From NCBI RefSeq assembly GCF_003323735.1, contig NZ_QOIM01000052.1, positions 1 to 64,000 on the forward strand: a stretch of 64,000 nucleotides of DNA, given 5' to 3'. This stretch comes from Streptomyces reniochalinae (GTDB lineage: Bacteria > Actinomycetota > Actinomycetes > Streptomycetales > Streptomycetaceae). The translations under genes and the position numbers were made by a program. This document shows, in pieces, positions 48,417-57,087 of this stretch; positions within the stretch are counted from its first letter, which is position 1; each line of letters begins with the position of its first letter. The notes beneath the pieces are model-generated. The model saw only the letters and a program-made list of their open reading frames with translations. It had not been told where the DNA came from and searched no databases.

Positions 48417-50786
48417 ATGCGCTGGTTGGTGGGGTGGAGCAGTGCCGCGGCAGCGCCTCAGGGCCGTCGCGGCGGTGCCCGGGCCACCACGAACGCAAGC
48501 CGTACCTCCACAGGTTCGGACGACCCGTACCCGTACGACGCCCACGACCGGTACGACTCCTTCGGCCGGTACGACGCCCACGACCCGTACGACTCCTACG
48601 GCCGCTACGGTCACGCCCCGCACACCGCCCACGTGCCCGACGGCGGCGACGGCATCCTGGCGCCCGTCGGCGCGCAGGTGGTGTGGGGGGACCCGGACCC
48701 GCTGTGGGCGGTCGGGGACTGGCGTCCCGACGAGATCCGGGTGGTGGAGGCCCAGCCGGGAAGCCGGCTCGCGGTGTTCGGCTGCTGCGGCGCCAGCGAC
48801 GACGAGCTGCGGCTCGGGCTGATCGCCGCGCGAGGCGGAGCGTTCCGCCACCTGACCGCGTGGCCCGGCAGCTACACGGCCGTCGCCTGCGTCGGGCGCC
48901 GGCTCACCGTCGCCGCCGACCTGGCCGGTGTGCGGCCCGTTTTCCACACGCCGTGGGCGCGCGGCACCGCGTACGCGACGGCCGCGCTGCCGCTGGCCGA
49001 CCTGGTCGAGGCGGAGCTCGACTTCGGTCACCTCGCCGCGCTGCTCGCCTGCCCTGACGCTCCCGAGGCGCTGGGCGACGGCACCCCCTACCGGGGGGTC
49101 AGCCGGGTGCCGCCGGGGCACGCGCTGATCGTGCGGGACGGCGGCAGCAGGGAGATCGCCGGTTACGAATCGTCCACGTCCCTGGTCGTCGGTGCGCCGC
49201 CCGTCGACCCGGAGGCGGCCGTCGCGGGCGTCAGGGACGCGCTCGTGAACGCTGTCCGCGCCCGCCTGACCGCGCCCCGCCACGCGTCCGAACACGACAC
49301 CGACGCACGGGATCCGGGCCCCGTCCCCGGAATGGGCCCGGCCGACCGGCAGCGGGCGCGCGGCGGACCCGCGCCCGGCATCGGCGCCGACCTGTCCGGC
49401 GGACCCGCCTCCGGTACGCTCGCGCTGCTCGCCGCAGGACTGCCCGGCACCCCCGGCACCGTCTTCGGGTCCGGCGCGGCGGGCGCGGGCGAGCGGCTGC
49501 TGGCCGTCACCTTCAACGACCTCACCACGGGAACGGGCGCCGCACACCGCGGCGGGCCCCACGACCCCGCCGACGCCGAGGACCACACCGCCGAGCTGGA
49601 GCGGGCACACGCCATCGCCCAGAACCCGCGGCTGCGCCACCTCGTGGTCACCGGCGGCGAGGAGACGCTGCCGTACGCGGACCTGACCGCGGGGCCGCTC
49701 ACGGACGAGCCGGGCCCCTCACTCGTCGCGGCCGAACGCCACCGCAGCCGTCTCACGGCGGGCAGCGCCGACCACTTCGTCGGCGCAGGGGCCCGGCAGG
49801 TTCTCGACGCGCACCCCGCCCGCCTGGCCGACCTGCTGCTGGACAGGCGCCGCCGGCACCTCGTCCGCCCCGTCGCCGCGCTGGCCCGCGCGGAGGGGCA
49901 ACGGGGAGAGAGCCAGGTGGCGGGGCGTTCGCTGCTGGTGCCCGTCACCATTTACCGGGCAGCGCGCAGACTGGCTCGTACGCCGTACAGGGAAGGGGTG
50001 GAGCAGACAGCGGCGCTGATGCGGGACGGCGGGTTCACGGCGTCCGCGTTCGAGCCCTGTCCGGACGGCGGGGAGAGCGCCGTGGACGCCTCGGTGGCCG
50101 CGCTCACCTGGTGCCGCCCGGGACCGGCGGCCCGCTGGCTGACGGGGGAGGCGCTCGCGGAGGTCTCCCTGCGCCTGGAGTCCGCGGCCCAGGCCCGCCC
50201 GTCCGTGGAGAGGCCCGGCGAACGGCGGGCCCGCGCCGCCCTCGCCCGGTCCGCCGCCGACCACCGCGTCCTCGAACAGGCCGCCGAGCTCCGCAACCAG
50301 CGGCTGCACGCCCCCTACTTCGACAACCAGGTCGTACGCGCCGCCCGGGAGCTCCCCGACGCGCTGCGCGTACGCCCCGGAGCCCGCGCCTCCATCCTGC
50401 GTGCCGCACTCGCCGGGGCGGGCGTCCACGACGTCCCGTCCGGCTGGGGCGCCCCCACGCAAGCCGCGCACCACGCCGCCCTCCGCGCGGGCATACGCCT
50501 CGCGTCCGAGCGGCTGCTCGAACTGTTCCAGGCACCGCTGCTCGCCGAGGCCGGGCTGGTCGAGGCCCGCGTCGTACGGCAGGCCGTCCGACGGGTGGCC
50601 CGAGGCGAACCGCTGCCCGCGGAGGGCATCGCCGACCTGGCCGCCATGGAACTGTGGCTGAGCCGCCTGCTCGCCCGCCGCGGCACCTGCTGGACCGGCG
50701 CCGCGGCGCCCCGCCACCGCGCCGCGGCGGCGGGCGTCCACCCCGACGCCCGGTACGAACGCAGCCTGCCGCCCACGCCCAGGTGA
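48417..50786 (+). CDS. Asparagine-synthase-like protein with degenerate ATP-PPase loop
   Basis: A 789-residue soluble protein resembling the asparagine synthetase fold. A Tyr/Asp-rich start (~35-65) precedes a glutaminase-like domain (~80-235: FGCCGASDDELRLGLIAARG, LTVAADLAGVRPVFHT, YRGVSRVPPGHALIV) without the N-terminal catalytic Cys. The synthetase domain (~255-760) carries DLSGGPASGTLALLAAG (~325) where true enzymes have SGGxDS, so the key Asp is replaced. Later blocks such as HAPYFDNQVVRAARELP recall the family. It may be a catalytically altered or structural relative. It lies between the sporulation regulator and the AfsR-like gene, the same order I recall in S. coelicolor. No lasso-peptide partner is present. 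Confidence 0.75.
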   Translation: MRWLVGWSSAAAAPQGRRGGARATTNASRTSTGSDDPYPYDAHDRYDSFGRYDAHDPYDSYGRYGHAPHTAHVPDGGDGILAPVGAQVVWGDPDPLWAVGDWRPDEIRVVEAQPGSRLAVFGCCGASDDELRLGLIAARGGAFRHLTAWPGSYTAVACVGRRLTVAADLAGVRPVFHTPWARGTAYATAALPLADLVEAELDFGHLAALLACPDAPEALGDGTPYRGVSRVPPGHALIVRDGGSREIAGYESSTSLVVGAPPVDPEAAVAGVRDALVNAVRARLTAPRHASEHDTDARDPGPVPGMGPADRQRARGGPAPGIGADLSGGPASGTLALLAAGLPGTPGTVFGSGAAGAGERLLAVTFNDLTTGTGAAHRGGPHDPADAEDHTAELERAHAIAQNPRLRHLVVTGGEETLPYADLTAGPLTDEPGPSLVAAERHRSRLTAGSADHFVGAGARQVLDAHPARLADLLLDRRRRHLVRPVAALARAEGQRGESQVAGRSLLVPVTIYRAARRLARTPYREGVEQTAALMRDGGFTASAFEPCPDGGESAVDASVAALTWCRPGPAARWLTGEALAEVSLRLESAAQARPSVERPGERRARAALARSAADHRVLEQAAELRNQRLHAPYFDNQVVRAARELPDALRVRPGARASILRAALAGAGVHDVPSGWGAPTQAAHHAALRAGIRLASERLLELFQAPLLAEAGLVEARVVRQAVRRVARGEPLPAEGIADLAAMELWLSRLLARRGTCWTGAAAPRHRAAAAGVHPDARYERSLPPTPR

Positions 50787-50871
50787 CGGACCGGCTCCGT
50801 CCGCTCCGCCCCGGTCACGCCAACAGAAAAAAGCACGCGGACATGACGGCACCGACAGGGACAATAGGCGT

Positions 50872-53800
50872 GTGCGCTATCTGATCCTGGGGGCGAGCGA
50901 GGCCCGCGACGACGCCGGGCGTCCCGTCCCGCTCGGCGGGCAGCGCCTGCGCGCGCTGCTCGCCGCCCTCGCACTGCGCGCCCACAGCCGCGCGCCCACC
51001 TCACCCCAGGCACTCATCGACGACGTGTGGGCCGACGCGTACCCCGACGGACTGCCGGAGGACGCGCCGGCCGCCCTACAGGCGCTGGTGGGCAGGTTGC
51101 GCCGGGCCCTGGGAAGGGACGCCGTCGAGTCGCTGACCGGCGGGTACCGGCTGCGGCTCGACCCCGAGCGCGACGAGGTCGATCTCCTCCGCTTCGAACA
51201 CCTCGCCACCGAGGGGGAGCGCGCACTGGAGGAGGGCGACGCCGAACGGGCCGCGCGGGTACTCCGCGAAGCCCTCGCTCTGTGGCGCGGCCCCGCGCTG
51301 GCCGACCTGCCCGACCGCGCCGCCGTCGCCGCCCGCATGGAAGCCCTGCGGCACGCCGCCCTCCAACGGCGCCTCGCCGCCGACCTCGCCCTGGGCCACG
51401 CCGCGCGCGTCCTGCCCGAACTGCGACAGCTGGCACCGGAGCACCCGCTCGACGAACCGCTCCAGGTCCTCCACCTCAGAGCCCTGCACGAGAGCGGCCG
51501 CACGGCGGAGGCGCTGGCCGGTTACGAGTCCGTACGCAGAGGGATAGCGTCCCGCCTCGGCGCCGACCCGGGTGCGGAACTGCGCGCACTCCACGCGGAA
51601 CTCCTCCGGGCGAGCACCCCGACGGACACGGACACGGACACGGACACGTCCTTTGGGCCTGTCCCTGCCTCTGTCCCTGCCTCTGTCCCCGACGAGGGCA
51701 CCTCCGGCACGGGCGGGGCGGACGGCACTCCCCGCCCGGATGCTGAGGGCGACGGTGTTCACGCACCCGGTCCTGCCGCGGAAGCGGACGGCGGCCCGGC
51801 CTCCCGTACGCCGAACGGCGCAGCGTCGGATGCGGCGTCACGCGGTGCGGACCGGTCCGTCCGGACGGCGCGGACCGGTGCGACCCGCACGCCGGTGTCG
51901 GCCCCGGAGGACCGGACGGCCCCCGCGGGCGGCCCCGCACACCCGCCCCCGCCGCCTGGGCGCGAGGCACACCCGCTCCCGCCGGGGGGCGAGGTGGAGC
52001 CCGCCCCCACGCGCGGTGCGAGACGGACGCCGACGGCGGGTTCCGCGAAGTCGGCAGCGGCTTCCGCGAAGGCGACACCGGGTGACGGGAGACCGAGGCC
52101 CACCTCGGAGGGACGGACACCCATCCCGGAGGGGCGAGGACCGGCGCGCCCACCGGGCAACCTCCGGGCGCGGCTGACCAGCTTCGTCGGGCGCGAGACG
52201 GACATCGCCACCCTCAGCGCCGACCTCGCGGCCTCCCGGCTGGTGACGCTGACCGGTCCCGGCGGCTCCGGCAAGACCCGGCTCGCCGAACAGGTGGCCG
52301 CCACGACGGGGGCGGCGGAGCCGACTCCGCATCCCGACGGCACCTGGTTCGTGGAGTTGGCGCCTCTCGACCATCCCACCGCCGTGCCGGGCGCCGTCCT
52401 CAGCGCGCTCGGTCGCCGGGTGACCGCGCTGTCCACCGCCGCCACGGAGGGCGCGCGTGCGCTCAGTGGCCAGCAGGACGCGATGGCCCTGCTGGTCGAG
52501 CACTTGCAGCACCGCACTCCGCTGCTGGTGCTCGACAACTGCGAGCACGTCATTCACGCGGCTGCGACGCTCGCTGAGACGCTTCTCGCCCACTGTCCCG
52601 GGCTGACCGTGCTGGCCACCAGCCGCGAGCCCCTCGGCGTGCCGGGGGAGTCCGTGCGTCCGGTCGAGCCGCTGCCGCCCGCTCCGGCGCACCGCCTCTT
52701 CGCCGACCGTGCCGCCGCGGCGCGCCCCGGTTTCCGTCCGAGTGAGGACGCGGAGGCCGTGGCGGAGATCTGCCGCAGGCTCGACGGCCTGCCCCTGGCG
52801 ATCGAACTGGCGGCCGCACGGCTCCGCTCGCTCACCCCGCGTCAGATCGCGGACCGCCTCGACGACCGCTTCCGGTTGCTGACCAGCGGCAGCCGTACCG
52901 TGCTGCCCCGCCAGCAGACCCTGCGGGCCGTCGTGGACTGGTCCTGGGACCTGTTGGACGAGCGCGAGCGCACCACCGTCCGCCGGCTGTCCGTCTTCGC
53001 GGGCGGCTGCACCCTCTCCGCCGCCGAGCACGTGTGCGCGGACGAGGCGCCGCAGGACCCCGGCCCGCCACCGGGTGGGCACATCCACCCGGACGACGTA
53101 CTCGACCTGCTCTCCGCCCTGGTCGACAAATCGATCCTCGTCGCCGTCCAGCCCCCCGCCCTGACGGGCACCGGTGTGCGCTACCGCATGCTGGAGACGA
53201 TCCACGACTACGCCCGCGAACGCGCCGCCGAACACCCCGAGGAGCGCGACGAGGCCGAGGCCCGGCACACCGCGCAGATCCTCCGCTTCGCCACCGCCGC
53301 CGAACCCCGCATCCGCTCGGCCGAACAGCTCTCCTGGCTGCCCCGCGTCGAAGCCGACCTCGACAACATCCGCGCGGCGCTCCACCGGTCCCTGTACCAG
53401 CGCGACCACGAGACCGTCGTCGCGCTCGTCCGCGCGGCCGGCTGGTTCTGGTGGCTGCGCAACTTCCGTGACGAGGGAGCCCGTTGGGTCGAGGCAGCCC
53501 TCACCCTGCTGCTGCCGACCTCGGCCGCGGACGAACGGGACGGAGGCAAACGGGGCACCGAGGAACCGCACGCCGAGAAATGGGGTGCCGAGAAGCGGCG
53601 CGAGGAGAGCCGTGGCGGGGAGAAGCGGCGCGAGGAGAATCGTGGCGGGGAGAAGCGGCGCGAGGACGGGGTACTGCTCGTTCGGGAGCTTCAACTCCTC
53701 GACTACTTCCTGCTGTCGGAACACCGCACCCAGGAACTGGTTCAAGAGCCGCATCACCGCTCCGTCGCGGAGCAGCTGGTCGCCACCTTCCGCGAACCCG

Positions 53801-54912
53801 GCCCGGCCTCCGCACGTTTCCCCGGAATGCTCTGGCCCTTCGCGGGATTCCTCCTCGAAGGCGGCAAGGGCGTCGCCCCCCTCATGCAGGAGCTCGTCGC
53901 GAACTGCCGTCGCTACAGCGGCCCCTGGGAGCTCGCCGTCGCACTGCTCTTCCGCGCCCACATCCGCATCGACACCCCCGGCGGTCTCCCGCACCTGAAG
54001 GAAGAGCTCCCCGAGATCAGCGCCCTCGCCGAAAGCACCGGTGACCGCTGGCTGCTCAGCCAGCTGTGCGGCCTGCGCGCCGAGATCGCCATCCAGGAGG
54101 GCCGCTACGAACACGCACGTGCCGAGTGCGAGACGGCCATGCGCTACGCGCAGCAGCTCGGTGCCCTCACCGAGATGCCGGTACTCCTCGTGCGCATCGC
54201 CGAGATCTGGTACCGCCAGGGCGACACGAAGCAGGCCGACCAGCTCGCCCAGCGCGCCATGGAGGACGGCGACCGCCTCGGCGTCCGCGACGCACCGACC
54301 CTCGCCGCCTTCGTCCGCGCCATGACCGCCGTGGAGGAAGACGACATCGCCCGCGCCCGCGAGCTGTACCGGCAAGCCGAGAAGTACGCCTCCGTCGGGA
54401 GTCTGCCCGCCGTCTTCGAGGTCCCGCTCCGCGTACTCGACGCCCGCATCACGGCCTGCGAGGGCGACGAACTGGTCCCCGAGGCCCTGCGGAAGATCAA
54501 TGCCGCCCTCCACGCCGGACTGGAGGTGTCAGTCCCCGAGACGCTCACCGGCAACGCCCTGCTGACCGCCGGTTTCATCCTGCTCCGGGCCGGTCGGCCC
54601 GCCCTCGCCGTCCAGCTCGCCGACGCGGCCGGCGCGACACGCGGCGACCTGCCCGCGAGCGTCCCCGAACTCCGCCTCGACGGCACCATCCGCGCCTACT
54701 CCGCCGGTGCGGCCGCCGACGCTTCCGACGACGACCTGGACGGCACGTCCGACGCCTGTTCCGGCGGCGCTTTTGATGACGCGTCCGGCGGCGCTTCCGA
54801 CGACGGGCCCGAGGCCGCCGGGGTGCCCCTCACCCTCGCCGAGGCGGCGGCCCTCCTCGACAAGCTGTGCGACCAACTCGCCGCCGGCTCAGGCGCGCCT
54901 CCGCCAGGCTGA
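50872..54912 (+). CDS. AfsR/SARP-family large transcriptional regulator
   Basis: A 1346-residue regulator with an N-terminal OmpR-like winged helix (~1-95), a BTAD domain (~100-245: LRFEHLATEGERALEEGDAE, then VLHLRALHESGRTAEALAGY), a disordered linker (~250-430) with a DTDTDTDTD run, an NB-ARC/STAND ATPase (~435-760) and TPR-like repeats to the end. Walker A is GPGGSGKTR (~462), Walker B-like LLVLDNCEHV (~560), with LATSREPLGVPGE and LDGLPLAIELAAARL following. A 10-residue EKRREE(S/N)RGG repeat (53590-53670) interrupts the TPR part. GTG 50872 lies directly after ACAATAG, consistent with a leaderless transcript. Such proteins sense ATP/ADP and activate secondary metabolism or development. The 3' end overlaps the convergent sigma gene by 217 bases. 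Confidence 0.88.
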   Translation: MRYLILGASEARDDAGRPVPLGGQRLRALLAALALRAHSRAPTSPQALIDDVWADAYPDGLPEDAPAALQALVGRLRRALGRDAVESLTGGYRLRLDPERDEVDLLRFEHLATEGERALEEGDAERAARVLREALALWRGPALADLPDRAAVAARMEALRHAALQRRLAADLALGHAARVLPELRQLAPEHPLDEPLQVLHLRALHESGRTAEALAGYESVRRGIASRLGADPGAELRALHAELLRASTPTDTDTDTDTSFGPVPASVPASVPDEGTSGTGGADGTPRPDAEGDGVHAPGPAAEADGGPASRTPNGAASDAASRGADRSVRTARTGATRTPVSAPEDRTAPAGGPAHPPPPPGREAHPLPPGGEVEPAPTRGARRTPTAGSAKSAAASAKATPGDGRPRPTSEGRTPIPEGRGPARPPGNLRARLTSFVGRETDIATLSADLAASRLVTLTGPGGSGKTRLAEQVAATTGAAEPTPHPDGTWFVELAPLDHPTAVPGAVLSALGRRVTALSTAATEGARALSGQQDAMALLVEHLQHRTPLLVLDNCEHVIHAAATLAETLLAHCPGLTVLATSREPLGVPGESVRPVEPLPPAPAHRLFADRAAAARPGFRPSEDAEAVAEICRRLDGLPLAIELAAARLRSLTPRQIADRLDDRFRLLTSGSRTVLPRQQTLRAVVDWSWDLLDERERTTVRRLSVFAGGCTLSAAEHVCADEAPQDPGPPPGGHIHPDDVLDLLSALVDKSILVAVQPPALTGTGVRYRMLETIHDYARERAAEHPEERDEAEARHTAQILRFATAAEPRIRSAEQLSWLPRVEADLDNIRAALHRSLYQRDHETVVALVRAAGWFWWLRNFRDEGARWVEAALTLLLPTSAADERDGGKRGTEEPHAEKWGAEKRREESRGGEKRREENRGGEKRREDGVLLVRELQLLDYFLLSEHRTQELVQEPHHRSVAEQLVATFREPGPASARFPGMLWPFAGFLLEGGKGVAPLMQELVANCRRYSGPWELAVALLFRAHIRIDTPGGLPHLKEELPEISALAESTGDRWLLSQLCGLRAEIAIQEGRYEHARAECETAMRYAQQLGALTEMPVLLVRIAEIWYRQGDTKQADQLAQRAMEDGDRLGVRDAPTLAAFVRAMTAVEEDDIARARELYRQAEKYASVGSLPAVFEVPLRVLDARITACEGDELVPEALRKINAALHAGLEVSVPETLTGNALLTAGFILLRAGRPALAVQLADAAGATRGDLPASVPELRLDGTIRAYSAGAAADASDDDLDGTSDACSGGAFDDASGGASDDGPEAAGVPLTLAEAAALLDKLCDQLAAGSGAPPPG

Positions 54913-56768
54913 CGCTCCACCACCAGCCGCACCGTGCGTTCCCCCGTCGTGGACTCGAGGACGACACCGCGCTCCGTGACGCGGATGACGTGCCGCTCGC
55001 CCGGCTCCGGCTCCGGGGCGGGAGCCGGGGGAGAGGGCCGAGCCGGCGGAGAAGACGGAGGCGGGGGTGCGGACGGCGGCGCGGGGGCCGGGCTCCGCGG
55101 GGGCTCAGGATCCGGCTCAGGCGCGGACGGTCGCGGGGCCGGGCGCCGCACGGGAGTCTGAGGCGCCGGGCGTCGCGGCGCGGCCCGCACGGGCCGCGGC
55201 CCGGGAGCGGGCGGTCGGGCCGTCGGCTTCCGGGGCTCGGGGCGGGGGGAGGGCGGCGGATCGGACTTCCGAGGCGGCTCGTCCGGCGCCGCGTGCGGCG
55301 CCGAGGGCCGAGCCCGCGGCTTCTCGACCGGCTCGTCACCGCCGGTCAACGCGTAGGCGAGCACCGCACCCGCCGCCGCGGCCACGCCCAGACCGATGCC
55401 GACCTTCGCCGGCGCGCCGAGACCCTCCGACGCCGCGCCACCCGACGCCGCACCACCGGCCGCGGAGGCCCCTCCCGCGGCCGCGCCACCGCCGAGCAAC
55501 GCGGCGAACGCCTTCGCCCCGCCCGCCGTACCGAACCAGCCGATGAGCGCGACGGGCAGCACCAGCCTGATGTGCTCGTTGAGGTCCTTCACCTCCGAAG
55601 CCGCCTGACTGCACGCCGCACACTCCTCCAGGTGCCGGGCCAGCCCCCGCTCGGCCCGCATCCGCAGCCCACCGCGCGCGTACGCGCCGAGCCGGTCCGC
55701 GTACCGTGCGCACTCCCCGCCCTGCGTCAGCGCCTGACTGACGTGCGCCTGGAGATACGCCTGCTTGAGGTGCTCCCGCGCCCGGTGCGCCGCCGTCGCC
55801 ACCGCGCCACGCGACGTGCCGAGCAGCACCGCCACGTCCTGCGGCCTGCCGCCCTCGACCGCCGTGTGCCACAGCAGCATCCGGTCGTGCTCCGACAGGC
55901 TTTCGAACGCGCGGACCACCAGCGTCTGCTCCGCCTTGTGCATCGCCCGCACGTCGGCGCCCAGGTCCAGCGTGTCCACATCCCGCGCCGCCGAGGCGGC
56001 GGCCGCCGACTGCACGAACACCGCGAAGTCGTCCACCAGCCGCTCTCGCCGCCGCGTGCGCGTCCACGCCGCGGCCACGTGCCGCACGGACGTGAGCAGG
56101 TACGCCCGCACCGCGGTTCTGGGCCCCTTGCCGCCGCGGACCGCTTGCAGGGTGCGCGCGAAGACCTCGCCGGTCAGATCCTCCGCGGTGTCCGCGTCCC
56201 GGCAGCACGTACGGGCGTAACGCCGCACGGGCTCCGCGTGCCGCCGGTACAGCTCCTCGTACGCCCCGTCGTCCCCCTTCCGCATCCGCGACAGCAACTC
56301 CGCGTCCGACACCCCGCCGAGCGTCCCGCCGCTGCTCGCCCCGCGCACCCCGCGCGGGGTTTTGAGCTTCTTGCCCACCTCGCGCGGGCCGTTCGGCGTC
56401 CCTGTCTCGTCCGCGCCGCCTGGCCCGGGCAGCGCCGTGCCCTCCTCCGCTCCGCGCGGTCCGTCGGAGGCGCCGGCCCGCCCCGTACGGTGCGGGCTGC
56501 GCGGCCTGCCGGCTCCGCCCGCGTCGTGGCGCCCACGCTGTTCGGGTACCTGAGGCGAAGCCGACTGCTGCGGCGGGACCTGCGGGTCGAGGTCCGAGGA
56601 AGAGCCGGTCTCGGCCCCCGGCCCCGACGCCCCCGATGCCTTCGACGCCCTCGACCCTTCCGACGCCCTCGACTCGTCGGACGCTTCGGGCCTCCCCGAC
56701 GCTCCCGGCTTCTCCGGTACCTCCGGTTCCTCGGGCCCCTCCGGCTCCCGCCGCTCGTCACCAGCCAT
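54696..56768 (-). CDS. ECF sigma factor fused to a zinc-binding anti-sigma-like domain and membrane segment
   Basis: A 690-residue protein. After ~150 disordered residues come sigma region 2 (~160-230: LLSRMRKGDDGAYEELYRRH, DADTAEDLTGEVFARTLQAV) and region 4 (~280-330: LSEHDRMLLWHTAVEGGRPQ, DVAVLLGTSRGAVATAAHRA). A ZAS-like motif HLEECAACSQA (HxxxCxxC, ~378-385) follows, then a membrane helix (KVGIGLGVAAAAGAVLAYAL, ~455-475) and a ~210-residue Pro-rich extracytoplasmic tail. Sigma and anti-sigma functions are thus in one chain, probably tethered to the membrane. ATG 56768 is the first plausible start. From memory this corresponds to SCO4117, next to atrA. Its last 217 bases overlap the AfsR-like gene. 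Confidence 0.8.
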   Translation of the reverse strand: MAGDERREPEGPEEPEVPEKPGASGRPEASDESRASEGSRASKASGASGPGAETGSSSDLDPQVPPQQSASPQVPEQRGRHDAGGAGRPRSPHRTGRAGASDGPRGAEEGTALPGPGGADETGTPNGPREVGKKLKTPRGVRGASSGGTLGGVSDAELLSRMRKGDDGAYEELYRRHAEPVRRYARTCCRDADTAEDLTGEVFARTLQAVRGGKGPRTAVRAYLLTSVRHVAAAWTRTRRRERLVDDFAVFVQSAAAASAARDVDTLDLGADVRAMHKAEQTLVVRAFESLSEHDRMLLWHTAVEGGRPQDVAVLLGTSRGAVATAAHRAREHLKQAYLQAHVSQALTQGGECARYADRLGAYARGGLRMRAERGLARHLEECAACSQAASEVKDLNEHIRLVLPVALIGWFGTAGGAKAFAALLGGGAAAGGASAAGGAASGGAASEGLGAPAKVGIGLGVAAAAGAVLAYALTGGDEPVEKPRARPSAPHAAPDEPPRKSDPPPSPRPEPRKPTARPPAPGPRPVRAAPRRPAPQTPVRRPAPRPSAPEPDPEPPRSPAPAPPSAPPPPSSPPARPSPPAPAPEPEPGERHVIRVTERGVVLESTTGERTVRLVVERQPGGGAPEPAASWSHSLSRRAAASARVRGTPAASGPSSEAPPDASSKAPPEQASDVPSRSSSEASAAAPAE

Positions 56769-57017
56769 AGCCGTGACTTCCGTGCACACCCTGCCTGCGG
56801 AACATCGCGTCAGCGTGGCACAGCGGTGCCGGCCGGGAAGCCGACAAGCTGACGAATCACCCCGGCCGGTGGCCCCTCGTACGCGTGCTCGACGACCGGC
56901 CCACTCCGCCCGGCGACGTGGCGATGGCCCCACACCGATGTCGGCAGAGACCCGCCCCGCGCGGCCCACGCGCGAGCACGCCAACCCACCGACACCGAAG
57001 GCGCCCCTCGGCGCGTG

Positions 57018-57087
57018 CCGCTCAGCGCTCACCGTTCAGCACGTGTCGTTCAGCACGTGCCGTTCAACACGTACCGCTCAGTGCGTG
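57018..57087. repeat. Five tandem 14-bp repeats at the 3' end of the TetR regulator gene
   Basis: Units of consensus CCGTTCAGCACGTG start at 57018, 57032, 57046, 57060 and 57074, with one to four changes each, and a partial sixth follows. The array covers the last codons and stop (57078-57080) of the minus-strand regulator and extends downstream. Three units contain or nearly contain CACGTG. Confidence 0.85.

Noticed and set aside
47357..48498. Overlapping open frames in the 47.2-48.4 kb spacer
   Set aside because: None has a ribosome site, domain or coding-type codon bias, and several overlap in all frames on both strands.
48417..50786. Possible lasso-peptide or other RiPP cluster based on the asparagine-synthase fold
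   Set aside because: No precursor peptide, RRE/PqqD protein, transglutaminase-like protease or dedicated transporter lies nearby, and the PPi loop is degenerate.
51838..54513. 891-codon antisense frame inside the AfsR-like gene
   Set aside because: Composition is Gly/Gln/Arg-rich without motifs, and the sense strand encodes a clear SARP/NB-ARC/TPR protein.
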